Positions 1-7,059 of a DNA stretch of 31,983 nt are shown here, piece by piece. The notes under the pieces are model-generated. The model had not been told where the DNA came from. It saw only the letters and a list, made by a program, of their open reading frames with translations, and made no database searches. Numbering within the stretch: position 1 is the stretch's first letter; each line of letters begins with the position of its first letter. The stretch comes from an uncultured Clostridia bacterium. GTDB taxonomy: Bacteria > Bacillota > Clostridia > Peptostreptococcales > Anaerovoracaceae. The position numbers and the translations under genes are program-made. Location: assembly GCA_934255545.1 (NCBI GenBank), contig CAKQOE010000029.1:1-31983 (forward strand), in the 5' to 3' direction.

Positions 1-4
1 CCTA

Positions 5-133
5 CGTCTGCTGCGCAGACTACGCTGTCGCATTTTACATTGCAGCTGAAGCTGCGTAAAATGCGCAATTTCTGTATCAGACCTGCGCGCCGTATCTCCG
101 GTATGGCGCACAGGCTTAATACAGAAATTTTTT
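5..133. repeat. Solo structured repeat module, terminator-like end
   Basis: Nested inverted repeats. GTCTGC/GCAGAC forms a small stem at 6-20. GCATTTTAC (30-38) pairs with GTAAAATGC (56-64) around an inner GCAGC-TGAA-GCTGC hairpin. AATTTCTGTAT (67-77) pairs perfectly with ATACAGAAATT (119-129) around a further GC-rich stem and is followed by a T run, so the end could act as an intrinsic terminator for a gene left of the window. The part from about 42 to 116 resembles the module found inside the MITE copies at 781 and 6639: the inner hairpin is kept, while the outer stem differs in sequence but still pairs. No coding potential seen. Confidence 0.6.
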
Positions 134-241
134 GTTATGCCTTCGAAACTTGCATGTATCATTAATTTTATAAGTGAACATAATAAAAGTTTGACTATAT
201 TATGTATACAAAGAAAATTGAGAGTTTTTTAACATAATAAG

Positions 242-270
242 TTGACAAAGTGTACATGTTGAAGTACAAT
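242..270 (+). promoter_or_regulatory. Predicted sigma-A promoter of an orphan transcript
   Basis: TTGACA at 242-247, a 17-base spacer and TACAAT at 265-270. No sizeable gene follows directly. The next intrinsic terminator is at 715-752, so the expected transcript is about 470 nt. Confidence 0.55.
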
Positions 271-529
271 AAAGACAAGAAAGGACAAGATAACACCGAT
301 AGATGGAGAGATATCCATCGAGTCAAGTTGACATAGATGTTATGTATTTCTTTCGTAAATGGAGGGCAGACCAATGTGCAAGTAGTTTTTATCCTGTAGA
401 TCTTAAGCATGTGAGCTCATAAATTAATGCATGATGATGATCGAGTGGAAAAGAAAAATTGTATTGTGATAATGTTAAAAAAATAACGTGGTAAATAAAA
501 GATAGCATTTCTTCAATGCAGAGTGTGTA
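271..529 (+). other. AT-rich untranslated stretch of the orphan transcript
   Basis: AT-rich sequence between the promoter at 242-270 and the small ORF at 530. It holds a GGAGGG motif followed by a three-codon ORF near 362-382, and no longer ORF on the plus strand. I do not recognise a known riboswitch or sRNA here. Confidence 0.3.
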
Positions 530-712
530 GTGGTTTATAAAACGTTAGGATTTCAATATTATTGCAGACTTCCATCACAAAGTCCGGCTTGTATTTTAAA
601 ATACAGTGCGGCGGACTTATACAGATGCTACGCTGATATTTTAGCTGAATGCAAGAAGGGAAAATTTTATAGAAAGAGAGGTTATACAGTGAAGCTTCTG
701 GAAATTCATTAG
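530..712 (+). CDS. Possible 60-residue protein of unknown function
   Basis: The frame opens with GTG at 530 and ends directly before a strong terminator hairpin. The product would be basic and tyrosine/cysteine-rich, with a C-terminal stretch high in Lys and Arg (around residues 43-56). No signal peptide or membrane segment is visible and I recognise no family. There is no convincing Shine-Dalgarno site before the GTG, and an in-frame stop (TAG at 503-505) lies just upstream, so the ORF cannot be a 3' end of a longer intact gene. It could be a small protein, a remnant of a decayed gene, or chance coding inside a non-coding RNA that runs from the promoter at 242 to the terminator. Confidence 0.3.
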   Translation: MVYKTLGFQYYCRLPSQSPACILKYSAADLYRCYADILAECKKGKFYRKRGYTVKLLEIH

Positions 713-714
713 AG

Positions 715-752
715 ACCCGTTCGATAGTATTTATGATCGAACGGGTTTTTCT
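715..752 (+). terminator. Intrinsic terminator
   Basis: ACCCGTTCGAT pairs with ATCGAACGGGT around a short AT-rich loop and is followed by TTTTTCTATTTT. It closes the unit that starts at the promoter at 242. Confidence 0.85.
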
Positions 753-780
753 ATTTTAGCTTATTCTGTATAACAAAAAA

Positions 781-1181
781 GTATACTTTATTGCAAGTCC
801 TATTATTACAAAGATGCTACAGAGCTGATGAACATACGGATAAGCGGAGCGTCGGAGCTGAATGGTGATGCTGCCCGTGAGGTGAACAGAGCCTGTAACG
901 TTGAAAATATGTTTGAGCGGAACGCGCGTAAGCGCTTATAATAGTTGAATTTTCCGAAGGAAAATTCTTTCTCTGCCGCGAGTTATTTTTAACAAACTGA
1001 AAAATTGCCCTGCAGCTGAAGCTGCGCAATTTCTGTATGAGACCTGCGCGCCGTATCATAGATACGGGCAGGGCTTCAAAAGCTCTGTGAGCCGAACGGA
1101 ACGCAGCGTCCCATTCTGCGACCGCGGAGTGTTCCATATGTTCATCAGCATTACCGCATCCTGTACTTGCAATAAAGTATA
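781..1181 (+). mobile_element. MITE-like foldback element, copy 1
   Basis: Non-coding element of 400 bp with perfect 17-bp terminal inverted repeats: TATACTTTATTGCAAGT at 782-798 and its complement at 1165-1181. The ends carry TA-TA, compatible with a TA target duplication as in IS630/Tc1-type MITEs. Inside, about 80 bp at each end form an imperfect inverted repeat (GCTGATGAACATA at the left, its near complement at the right), so the whole element can fold back. It carries an 80-odd bp structured module (about 997-1080) that copy 2 lacks. No transposase is present, so movement would need one supplied elsewhere. Confidence 0.8.
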
Positions 1182-1439
1182 AAATCCTGCAAATACTGAC
1201 CGACAGGTGTGTGAAAAGTCAGCAAAATAACCCTACAGCAAAAGTGCTGACTTGATTAAAAAAGTATATATTATTCTGGATATATTTTGCTGCATGAGTG
1301 AGGGGTGGGCAGATAACTTCTTGTGTGATGAGGCAGAAGGTGGTAGTATAGACTATGTATGCTGGCAGTGTATATGTTAGCATCATGAGTTATTTTTATG
1401 GCTTCAGGTGTCGGATCGGAGGTCAAGAGTAAGTTTAAG

Positions 1440-1800
1440 ATCATATATTTTATGATGTGACGATCTATCCGTGATCCGGTGAAAAGGGAAACAGGTGAAA
1501 GGCCTGTACGAACTCGTCACTGTAACTGTGTAGCGCTTTATCAGTTAAGAAAATAAATGATTTTCTTATGTCACTGCAGTTTTGTTCGTGCGCCGGGCGC
1601 ACGCGGCTTTTTAAGGCAGCTGTGGGAAGACGATAAATATTTTGAGCTATTAAGCATTATGTAAGATCATTATGTGCTCAGAACAGCTTACAGCTTTAAA
1701 ATATGCAGCGATATGATGTTTGTTTATATTAAAACGGCGATAGCGCTGCAGCGTGTAGATGCAGGAGTCAGGAGACCTGCCTGATGCTGGTCCATAAGTG
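1440..1800 (+). promoter_or_regulatory. Cobalamin (B12) riboswitch
   Basis: The conserved core is readable in order: GGTG at 1478, GGGAAACAGGTG at about 1486, GTCACTGTAAC at 1516, ATGTCACTG at 1568, GGGAAGACG at about 1624, and the B12 box AGTCAGGAGACCTGCC at 1766-1781, which is close to the classical AGCCAGGAGACCTGCC. The aptamer is longer than usual because of an arm with a perfect GC hairpin at 1587-1603 and about 100 bases between GGGAAGACG and the B12 box. The box ends about 48 bases before the ATG of the CbiK gene, which fits control of translation start, with B12 expected to lower expression. Exact limits are approximate. Confidence 0.9.
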
Positions 1801-1829
1801 TCACGAGAGACTGACCGAAGGAGGAAAAG

Positions 1830-2744
1830 ATGAAAATTAAAAGGTTTATTGCTGCGGCAGCTGCATGCGCAATGATCTGCGCTGCATTTGCGGGATGCGG
1901 ATCACAGAAAGCAGAGGATGTAAGTACTTCAGCCGCTAAGGAAGATACTGCTGCGAAGGATGCGGAAATACTTGTAGTGAGTTTTGGCACAAGCTACAAT
2001 GACAGCCGTGATATTACTATCGGCGCTATAGAGAACGCTATACAGGAAGCTTATCCTGATTACCAGGTAAAGCGTGCATTTACAAGCCAGATAATAATCG
2101 ATAAGCTCAAGGAAAGAGACGGCCTTGAGATAGACAATGTTACAGAAGCTCTTGACAGAGCTGTTAATGACGGTGTAAAGACACTTGTAGTACAGCCTAC
2201 TCACCTTATGAATGGTTATGAGTATACTGATCTTGTAGATGAACTTGATACATATAAGGATAAGTTTGACAAGATAGCTATAGGTGATCCGCTTCTTACA
2301 TCAGATGAGGACTTTAAGGCTGTAGTTCAGGCTATAACTTCTGAGACTTCTTCTTATGATGACGGACAGACTGCTATATGCTTCATGGGTCACGGAACTG
2401 AGGCTGATTCAAATTCAGTTTACACTAAGCTTCAGGAGACTCTCACAAGTGAGGGATATGAAAATTACTACATAGGTACTGTTGAAGCTACACCTTCTGT
2501 TGATGATGTTTTAGCTGCAGTTAAGGAAAAGAATTACACTAAGGTCGTTCTTGAACCGCTCATGGTAGTAGCAGGCGATCACGCAAACAACGATATGGCA
2601 GGCGATGAAGACGATTCATGGAAGACTGTATTCCAGAACGCAGGCTATCAGGTAGAGTGCGTCCTCAAGGGACTCGGTCAGTTTGAGAGCATCCAGAACA
2701 TATATGTCGATCACGTAAAGGCTGCAATAGATTCTTTACAGTAA
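1830..2744 (+). CDS. cbiK: Exported sirohydrochlorin cobaltochelatase (CbiK-type lipoprotein)
   Basis: CbiK inserts Co2+ into sirohydrochlorin in the anaerobic cobalamin pathway. The frame starts at an ATG with a strong AGGAGG site. Residues 1-22 are a lipoprotein signal with lipobox AFAGC, so the enzyme should sit outside the membrane, as is known for the periplasmic CbiK of Desulfovibrio; cytoplasmic CbiK lacks this. The chelatase domain begins near residue 46 (EILVVSFGTSY). The two metal-binding histidines are visible as H188 (MGHGTE) and H251 (AGDHANND); their 63-residue spacing matches the roughly 62 residues in Salmonella CbiK. The upstream cobalamin riboswitch supports a corrinoid role. 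Other corrin-ring genes are not in the window, so a salvage, metal-sensing or tetrapyrrole-binding role outside the cell remains possible. Confidence 0.9.
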   Translation: MKIKRFIAAAAACAMICAAFAGCGSQKAEDVSTSAAKEDTAAKDAEILVVSFGTSYNDSRDITIGAIENAIQEAYPDYQVKRAFTSQIIIDKLKERDGLEIDNVTEALDRAVNDGVKTLVVQPTHLMNGYEYTDLVDELDTYKDKFDKIAIGDPLLTSDEDFKAVVQAITSETSSYDDGQTAICFMGHGTEADSNSVYTKLQETLTSEGYENYYIGTVEATPSVDDVLAAVKEKNYTKVVLEPLMVVAGDHANNDMAGDEDDSWKTVFQNAGYQVECVLKGLGQFESIQNIYVDHVKAAIDSLQ

Positions 2745-2804
2745 AAGCAGACAACTGCGGTAATGCTGTAATGCTGTAATGCAGTAATAACGGATCACAG
2801 AGAG

Positions 2805-2821
2805 CAGCGCCCCGGGCGCTG
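2805..2821. repeat. Small GC hairpin repeat
   Basis: CAGCGCC-CCG-GGCGCTG, a 7-bp stem just downstream of the CbiK gene. It resembles the hairpin at 9114-9130 (CAGCGC stem) and belongs to the family of short GC palindromes scattered between genes here. Confidence 0.5.
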
Positions 2822-2854
2822 AGCAGAAACGTATACGTATCTGATATAAAAAAC

Positions 2855-2892
2855 AGGCGGCATGCTTTTTGTGTATGCTGCCTTTGTTTTAA
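2855..2892 (+). terminator. Intrinsic terminator after cbiK
   Basis: AGGCGGCATGC pairs with GTATGCTGCCT (11 bp including two G-U pairs), followed by TTTGTTTT. It separates the CbiK gene from the surface-protein gene. Confidence 0.75.
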
Positions 2893-2946
2893 TAAAGTAT
2901 GCTTTGATGTATGTTGAAAATGGAATATAAAGGAGAGTAATAAAAT

Positions 2947-3990
2947 ATGAAAAAATCAATGAGATATCTGGCTGCTGCGGCAGCGGCGCTTGTTATGATC
3001 GCTGCAGTGCCGTTTGTAGCGACGGCTGAGACTGCAGATAGAGATGAAAGCGAGATAGAGCTTCATGCAGTGCAAGATGCTGATGGAGAAAGCACAGAAA
3101 ATGTAGATTCCTCAAAGGTGGCAGATCAGTCTGATATGGCTTCTGTAAAGAAGGTAACGGAAGAGGGTATGACTCCTGTTTACGGCGGCCAGATAAAGGA
3201 CGGGACTTATCCGATAGAGGTCAAGTCAAGCTCTTCGATGTTCAGGATAACGGATGCGCAGCTTACTGTTAAAGACGGTAAGATGACAGCTGTTATGACT
3301 ATGGGAGGCAAGGGTTATCTTTATGTATATATGGGTACGGGCGAGCAGGCGGCAGCAGCTGACGCGTCTGAGTATATAGGATTTGAGGAAAACGCTGACG
3401 GAGCGCATACGTTTACAGTGCCTGTAGAGGCGCTTGATGAAGCAGTTTCGTGTGCAGCGTTCAGTAAGAAAAAGGAAAAATGGTATGACAGGAGCCTGTG
3501 CTTCCTGGCTTCATCTATCCCGAGTGATGCGATAAAGACTGCTGATATACCTGGAGACGGCGAGTATACCGCTGAGGTCACGCTGACAGGCGGCAGCGGA
3601 AGAGCAACTGTAGAGTCTCCGGCAAAGATCGTTGTAAAAGACGGAAAAATTACTGCGACTGTGATATGGAGCAGTCCTAATTATGATTATATGATAGTCG
3701 GCGGTGAGAAATATATGCCGGTTGAGCTTGACGGTGTGGAAAATTCAGCATTTGAGATACCTGTTGCAGGATTTGACTTTGAGATACCGGTAAAAGCTGA
3801 TACTACGGCTATGAGTCAGCCGCATGAGATATCTTATACGTTGAATTTTGATTCAGCTTCTCTTGAAGGCAGTCAGTCAGGTATGTCCGGTACGGTAATT
3901 ATTATAGTTATAGCTGCACTTGTACTTATAGCTCTGATAGGCGGCGTTATCGTCGGCAGAAAAATAGCTGTTAAATTAAAAAATAATTAG
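2947..3990 (+). CDS. Membrane-anchored two-domain surface protein, probably metal/corrinoid uptake associated
   Basis: A signal peptide covers residues 1-28 and a single transmembrane helix lies near residues 317-340 with a short basic tail, so the body is outside the cell and anchored at the C-terminus. Two related beta-rich domains are visible. One begins at DGTYPIEV (about residue 84), with YLYVYMG in its core. The second begins at DGEYTAEV (about residue 205), with YDYMIVGGEKYMP. The shared pattern is DG-Y--EV, then VKDGK-TA, then a Tyr-rich strand, reminiscent of NEAT-type ligand-binding domains, but I cannot confirm that fold. Related proteins occur beside FecCD-type iron/corrinoid transporters in gut Clostridia. 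Its place after cbiK and before the transporter supports capture of a ligand for uptake. Specificity is unknown. Confidence 0.65.
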   Translation: MKKSMRYLAAAAAALVMIAAVPFVATAETADRDESEIELHAVQDADGESTENVDSSKVADQSDMASVKKVTEEGMTPVYGGQIKDGTYPIEVKSSSSMFRITDAQLTVKDGKMTAVMTMGGKGYLYVYMGTGEQAAAADASEYIGFEENADGAHTFTVPVEALDEAVSCAAFSKKKEKWYDRSLCFLASSIPSDAIKTADIPGDGEYTAEVTLTGGSGRATVESPAKIVVKDGKITATVIWSSPNYDYMIVGGEKYMPVELDGVENSAFEIPVAGFDFEIPVKADTTAMSQPHEISYTLNFDSASLEGSQSGMSGTVIIIVIAALVLIALIGGVIVGRKIAVKLKNN

Positions 3991-4090
3991 GTAACGGATG
4001 TTTCTGCGTTCATGCATGCGTTAGTTATTCCGATACATTCTGCGATAAGTACAGTATATGGATCTGTAGTTTTGGAAAGGAAAAGGCTGT

Positions 4091-4501
4091 ATGAAAGTAA
4101 AGTATAGATTATGTGCGATGATCGCCATCACTGCCTTATTGATGATGTTATGCGCATGCGGCGGTGATGTGAGCAATGTTGAGCAGAAGTTTGCCGGGTC
4201 AGAAATATATTCACAGGAGGATATCGATAGTGCAGCTGTTGTTGTGAAAAAGTATTTTAAGAGCAATTTTAAAGGCTGTACGCTGACTGATATAGTTTAT
4301 CCGGGTGATGATGAAGAACAGTTTAATGCACTGGCAGATGAATACGATGCAGATCAGGGGATAATACTTGTTTCAAGTTTTGATACAGGCGGGTCAGGTG
4401 GTGATGGCTCTCTTAATAAAAACAGTACTTATGACGGATGGCAGTGGATGCTCGTGCGCAGCGATGGCGGGAAGTGGCGCCACGTTGATTATGGATATTA
4501 A
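4091..4501 (+). CDS. Small lipoprotein of unknown function
   Basis: A 136-residue protein with a lipoprotein signal (basic N-terminus, hydrophobic residues 9-21, lipobox-like LCAC with Cys at residue 23). The mature part has a helical segment (EDIDSAAVVVKKYFKSNF), a CTLTDIVY strand, a central GGSGGDGSLN loop and an aromatic C-terminus (DGWQWMLVRSDGGKWRHVDYGY). This resembles small DUF4829-like lipoproteins of Clostridia, but I recognise no biochemical function. It has its own GGAAAGG ribosome site and follows the surface-protein gene by 100 bases, so it may be co-transcribed with it. Confidence 0.7.
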   Translation: MKVKYRLCAMIAITALLMMLCACGGDVSNVEQKFAGSEIYSQEDIDSAAVVVKKYFKSNFKGCTLTDIVYPGDDEEQFNALADEYDADQGIILVSSFDTGGSGGDGSLNKNSTYDGWQWMLVRSDGGKWRHVDYGY

Positions 4502-4580
4502 AGGATCAGATATTGAAAATTAATTAAGCAGTATATTTGTATAATATTTAATAAATTAATTAAAAATAAGGAGAAAAATC

Positions 4581-5057
4581 ATGTTCAGAGAAATGAGAAG
4601 AAAGAAGCAGCAGCTTGAAGAGAGCGAATGCGTTGAGATACTTAAGGATGAAAAGCGCGGCGTGCTGTCGGTCATCGGAGATGACGGATATCCGTATGGC
4701 ATTCCTATGGATCATTATTATAATGAAGCGAATGGTAAGATATATTTTCACTGTGCGCTTGAGGGGCATAAGATGGATGCGGTAAAGGCGTGTGATAAGG
4801 TATCGTACTGTGTTTTTGACGATGGATACCGCAATGAGGGCGAATGGGCGCTCAATATAAAAAGCGTTATCGTTTTCGGCCGCATCCGCGTCCTGGATGA
4901 CCATGAACAGGGACTGCGTATGGCTGAGCTGCTTGCTGAGAAATTTACAGATGACAGGGCATACATAGATCACGAACTCAAGCATTCAGGACCGAGGATG
5001 GCGTGCCTTGAGATAACGCCTGAGCATATGACGGGAAAGCTTGTTAATGAATCGTGA
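4581..5057 (+). CDS. Pyridoxamine 5'-phosphate oxidase-family flavin protein (NimA-like)
   Basis: 158 residues with the split beta-barrel of the PNPOx/NimA family: EILKDEKRGVLSVIGDDGYPYGIPMDHYY near the N-terminus, KIYFHCALEGHKMDAV in the middle (the GHK segment that contacts flavin phosphate in this family) and a strand NIKSVIVFGRIRVLDD. Such proteins bind FMN, or heme in some branches; NimA relatives have been linked with reduction of nitroimidazoles, but most members have no known substrate. A good ribosome site (AAGGAG) precedes the ATG. The stop codon is only two bases before MITE copy 2, so the element sits in its 3' end region. The location inside a tetrapyrrole/metal cluster leaves open whether the ligand is flavin or a tetrapyrrole. 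Confidence 0.75.
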   Translation: MFREMRRKKQQLEESECVEILKDEKRGVLSVIGDDGYPYGIPMDHYYNEANGKIYFHCALEGHKMDAVKACDKVSYCVFDDGYRNEGEWALNIKSVIVFGRIRVLDDHEQGLRMAELLAEKFTDDRAYIDHELKHSGPRMACLEITPEHMTGKLVNES

Positions 5058-5059
5058 AA

Positions 5060-5378
5060 GTATACTTGATTGTAAGTACTATTATTGCAAAGATGCTGCA
5101 GAGCTGATGAACATACGGATAAGCGGAGCGTCGGAGCAGAATGGTGATGCTGCCCGTGAGGTGAACAGAGCCTGTAACGTTAAAAATATGTTTGAGCGGA
5201 ACGCGCGAGAGCGCTTATAATGGTTGAATTTTCCGAAGGAAAATTCTTTCTCTGCCGCGAGTTATTTTTAACAAAAAGCTCTGTGAACCGAACGGAATGC
5301 AGCGTCCCATTCTGCGACCGCGGAGTGTTCCGTATGTTCACCAGCAATCCCGCATCCTTTACTTACAGTAATGTATAC
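5060..5378 (+). mobile_element. MITE-like foldback element, copy 2 (short form)
   Basis: Same family as copy 1, here 318 bp because the internal structured module of about 82 bp is missing; the joint lies in an AACAAAAAGCTC context near 5270-5282. The left end is TATACTTGATTGTAAGT and the right end ACTTACAGTAATGTATA (three mismatches to a perfect complement). The right end runs straight into another left-end-like sequence (GTATACTTTATTGTAAAT at 5373-5390), perhaps a relic of a neighbouring insertion. The element fills the gap between the NimA-like gene and the binding-protein gene and ends about 40 bases before the latter's ATG, so it forms most of its 5' region. Confidence 0.8.
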
Positions 5379-5418
5379 TTTATTGTAAATCTACAGTGGG
5401 TTATTTAGCAGGTAATAA

Positions 5419-6621
5419 ATGAACAGTTATTTTAAAAATATGACAGGCAGGCTGCGGACGGCGGGATGGATGGCTGCATTTGTGTTGGTGGTCATTGTGT
5501 GCGTGTCGTTAGCAGGATGCGGGCAGACGAAGTCTGCGCAGGACAGCAGGGATATTTCTGCAGAGCTTGTTTATGAGTCGAGTCTTGAGATTGAGTATGC
5601 AGAGGAATTTTCGGCTGATTTTTATGAAGGCGGTTATACGCTGCTTACTATAGCAGACGGAAGCCGTTTTCTGCTGGTCCCGGATGGAAAAAAAGCGCCT
5701 GAAGACCTTGCTTCAGATGTGACAGTGCTGCAGCAGCCGCTCAGTAATATATACCTTGTGGCAAGCGCGGCCATGAGTTCGTTTGCAGACCTTGGAGCGC
5801 TTGATATGATAAGATTTTCCGGGACAAGGCAGAGCGACTGGTATATAGAGGATGCAGCAGCGGCCATGGCTGACGGCAGCATACTTTATGCAGGAAAATA
5901 CAGCGCGCCTGACTACGAAAAAATACTTGCGGAGGGATGCGGGCTGTGCATAGAAAATACTATGATACTGCATACGCCTGAGGTGAAGGAAAATCTGGAG
6001 AAATTCGGCATACCTGTAATGGTGGATTATTCCAGCTATGAAAAGGAGCCTCTGGGACGCTGCGAATGGGTAAAGTTTTACGGAATACTCACCGGAAAGC
6101 AGACTGAAGCGGAGAAGATATTTGATGAGCAGAAAAAATACGTCGATGATGTGACAGTGCGCCTGATCGATGGAAACAGCACTGTATCTGATGGGAAAAG
6201 ACCAACTGTTGCGTACTTTTATATAAGCTCAAACGGAGGCGCAGTTGTCAGAAAAGGCAACGACTATATACCTAAGATGATAGAGATGGCAGGCGGGTCG
6301 TACATTTTCAGTGATCTTGGAGTTGATGACGGCAAGGCTTCATCAAGCGTAAATATGCAGATGGAAAAATTCTATGAAGGCGCCCGTGATGCTGACTATA
6401 TAATATACAACAGCACGATAGACGGCGAGATCGGAAGTATAGACGAACTTGTTGCAAAAGCGCCGCTGCTGGCCGATCTGAAAGCTGTAAAAAACGGAAA
6501 TGTTTACTGCACAGGAAAAAATTTTTACCAGGAAACAAATGTCTGCGGACTTATGGTAAGCGATATTTACAGCATGCTTACCGGCAGCGGGGATATGGTA
6601 TTTTTGAAGAAAGTGGATTAA
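5419..6621 (+). CDS. ABC transporter substrate-binding lipoprotein (BtuF/FecB type)
   Basis: 400 residues with a long N-terminal hydrophobic segment and lipobox LAGC (Cys near residue 34), so the mature protein is tethered outside the membrane. The rest follows the periplasmic-binding-protein III fold of iron-siderophore/heme/cobalamin carriers: an N-lobe with SNIYLVASAAMSSFADLGALDMIRFSGT, a long connecting helix (GILTGKQTEAEKIFDEQKKYVDDV) and a C-lobe with GNDYIPKMIEMAGGSYIF and ADLKAVKNGNVYCTG. It should deliver a ligand to the FecCD permease and ATPase encoded after it. The riboswitch and CbiK upstream make a corrinoid plausible, but heme or siderophore cannot be excluded. Its ribosome site is weak (AGCAGG), and it is bracketed by two oppositely oriented MITE copies. 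Confidence 0.85.
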   Translation: MNSYFKNMTGRLRTAGWMAAFVLVVIVCVSLAGCGQTKSAQDSRDISAELVYESSLEIEYAEEFSADFYEGGYTLLTIADGSRFLLVPDGKKAPEDLASDVTVLQQPLSNIYLVASAAMSSFADLGALDMIRFSGTRQSDWYIEDAAAAMADGSILYAGKYSAPDYEKILAEGCGLCIENTMILHTPEVKENLEKFGIPVMVDYSSYEKEPLGRCEWVKFYGILTGKQTEAEKIFDEQKKYVDDVTVRLIDGNSTVSDGKRPTVAYFYISSNGGAVVRKGNDYIPKMIEMAGGSYIFSDLGVDDGKASSSVNMQMEKFYEGARDADYIIYNSTIDGEIGSIDELVAKAPLLADLKAVKNGNVYCTGKNFYQETNVCGLMVSDIYSMLTGSGDMVFLKKVD

Positions 6622-6638
6622 GTATTTGCTGCAGAAAA

Positions 6639-7039
6639 GTATACATTACTGTAAGTAAAGGATGCGGGATTGCTGATGAACATACGGAACACTCCGCGGT
6701 CGCAGAATGGGACGCTGCATTCCGTTCGGCTCACAGAGCTTTTGAAGCCCTGCCCGTATCTATGATACGGTGCGCAGGTCTCATACAGAAATTGCGCAGC
6801 TTCAGCTGCAGTGCAATTTTTCAGTTTGTTAAAAACAACTCGCGGCAGAGAATGAATTTTCCTTCGGAAAATTCAACCATTATAAGCGCTTACGCGCATT
6901 CCGCTCAAACATATTTTTAACGTTTAGGCTCTGTTCACCTCACGGGCAGCATCACCATTCAGCTCCGACGCTCCGCTTATCCGTATGTTCATCAGCTCTG
7001 CAGCATCTTTGTAAAAATAACGATTACAATAAAGTATAC
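6639..7039 (-). mobile_element. MITE-like foldback element, copy 3 (inverted)
   Basis: A full-length 401-bp copy in the opposite orientation to copies 1 and 2, with GTATAC at both ends (6639-6644 and 7034-7039). It keeps the structured module that copy 2 lacks. Its left end (6639-6670) is the exact reverse complement of the right end of copy 2 for about 30 bases, so copies 2 and 3 are closer relatives of each other than of copy 1. It lies between the binding-protein gene and its permease gene, ending 20 bases before the permease ATG, so any joint transcript must read through a strong foldback. Confidence 0.8.
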
Positions 7040-7059
7040 ATTTATATCAGTATAGTATA

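Noticed and set aside
195..410. Minus-strand open frame of 71 codons near the window start
   Set aside because: It runs against the predicted promoter at 242-270 in AT-rich DNA, with low-complexity hydrophobic composition and no ribosome site.
817..1137. Minus-strand open frame of 106 codons inside MITE copy 1
   Set aside because: The frame is partly kept in copy 3 but there lacks the ATG and has a stop, and copy 2 has lost its middle. The sequence is better explained by the foldback structure.
2759..2790. Short tandem repeat of a TAATGCTG-like unit after cbiK
   Set aside because: Only about three imperfect units; too short to support a functional claim.
5220..5408. Plus-strand open frame of 62 codons across MITE copy 2
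   Set aside because: It exists only because the internal module is missing in this copy; no ribosome site and no similarity to a protein.
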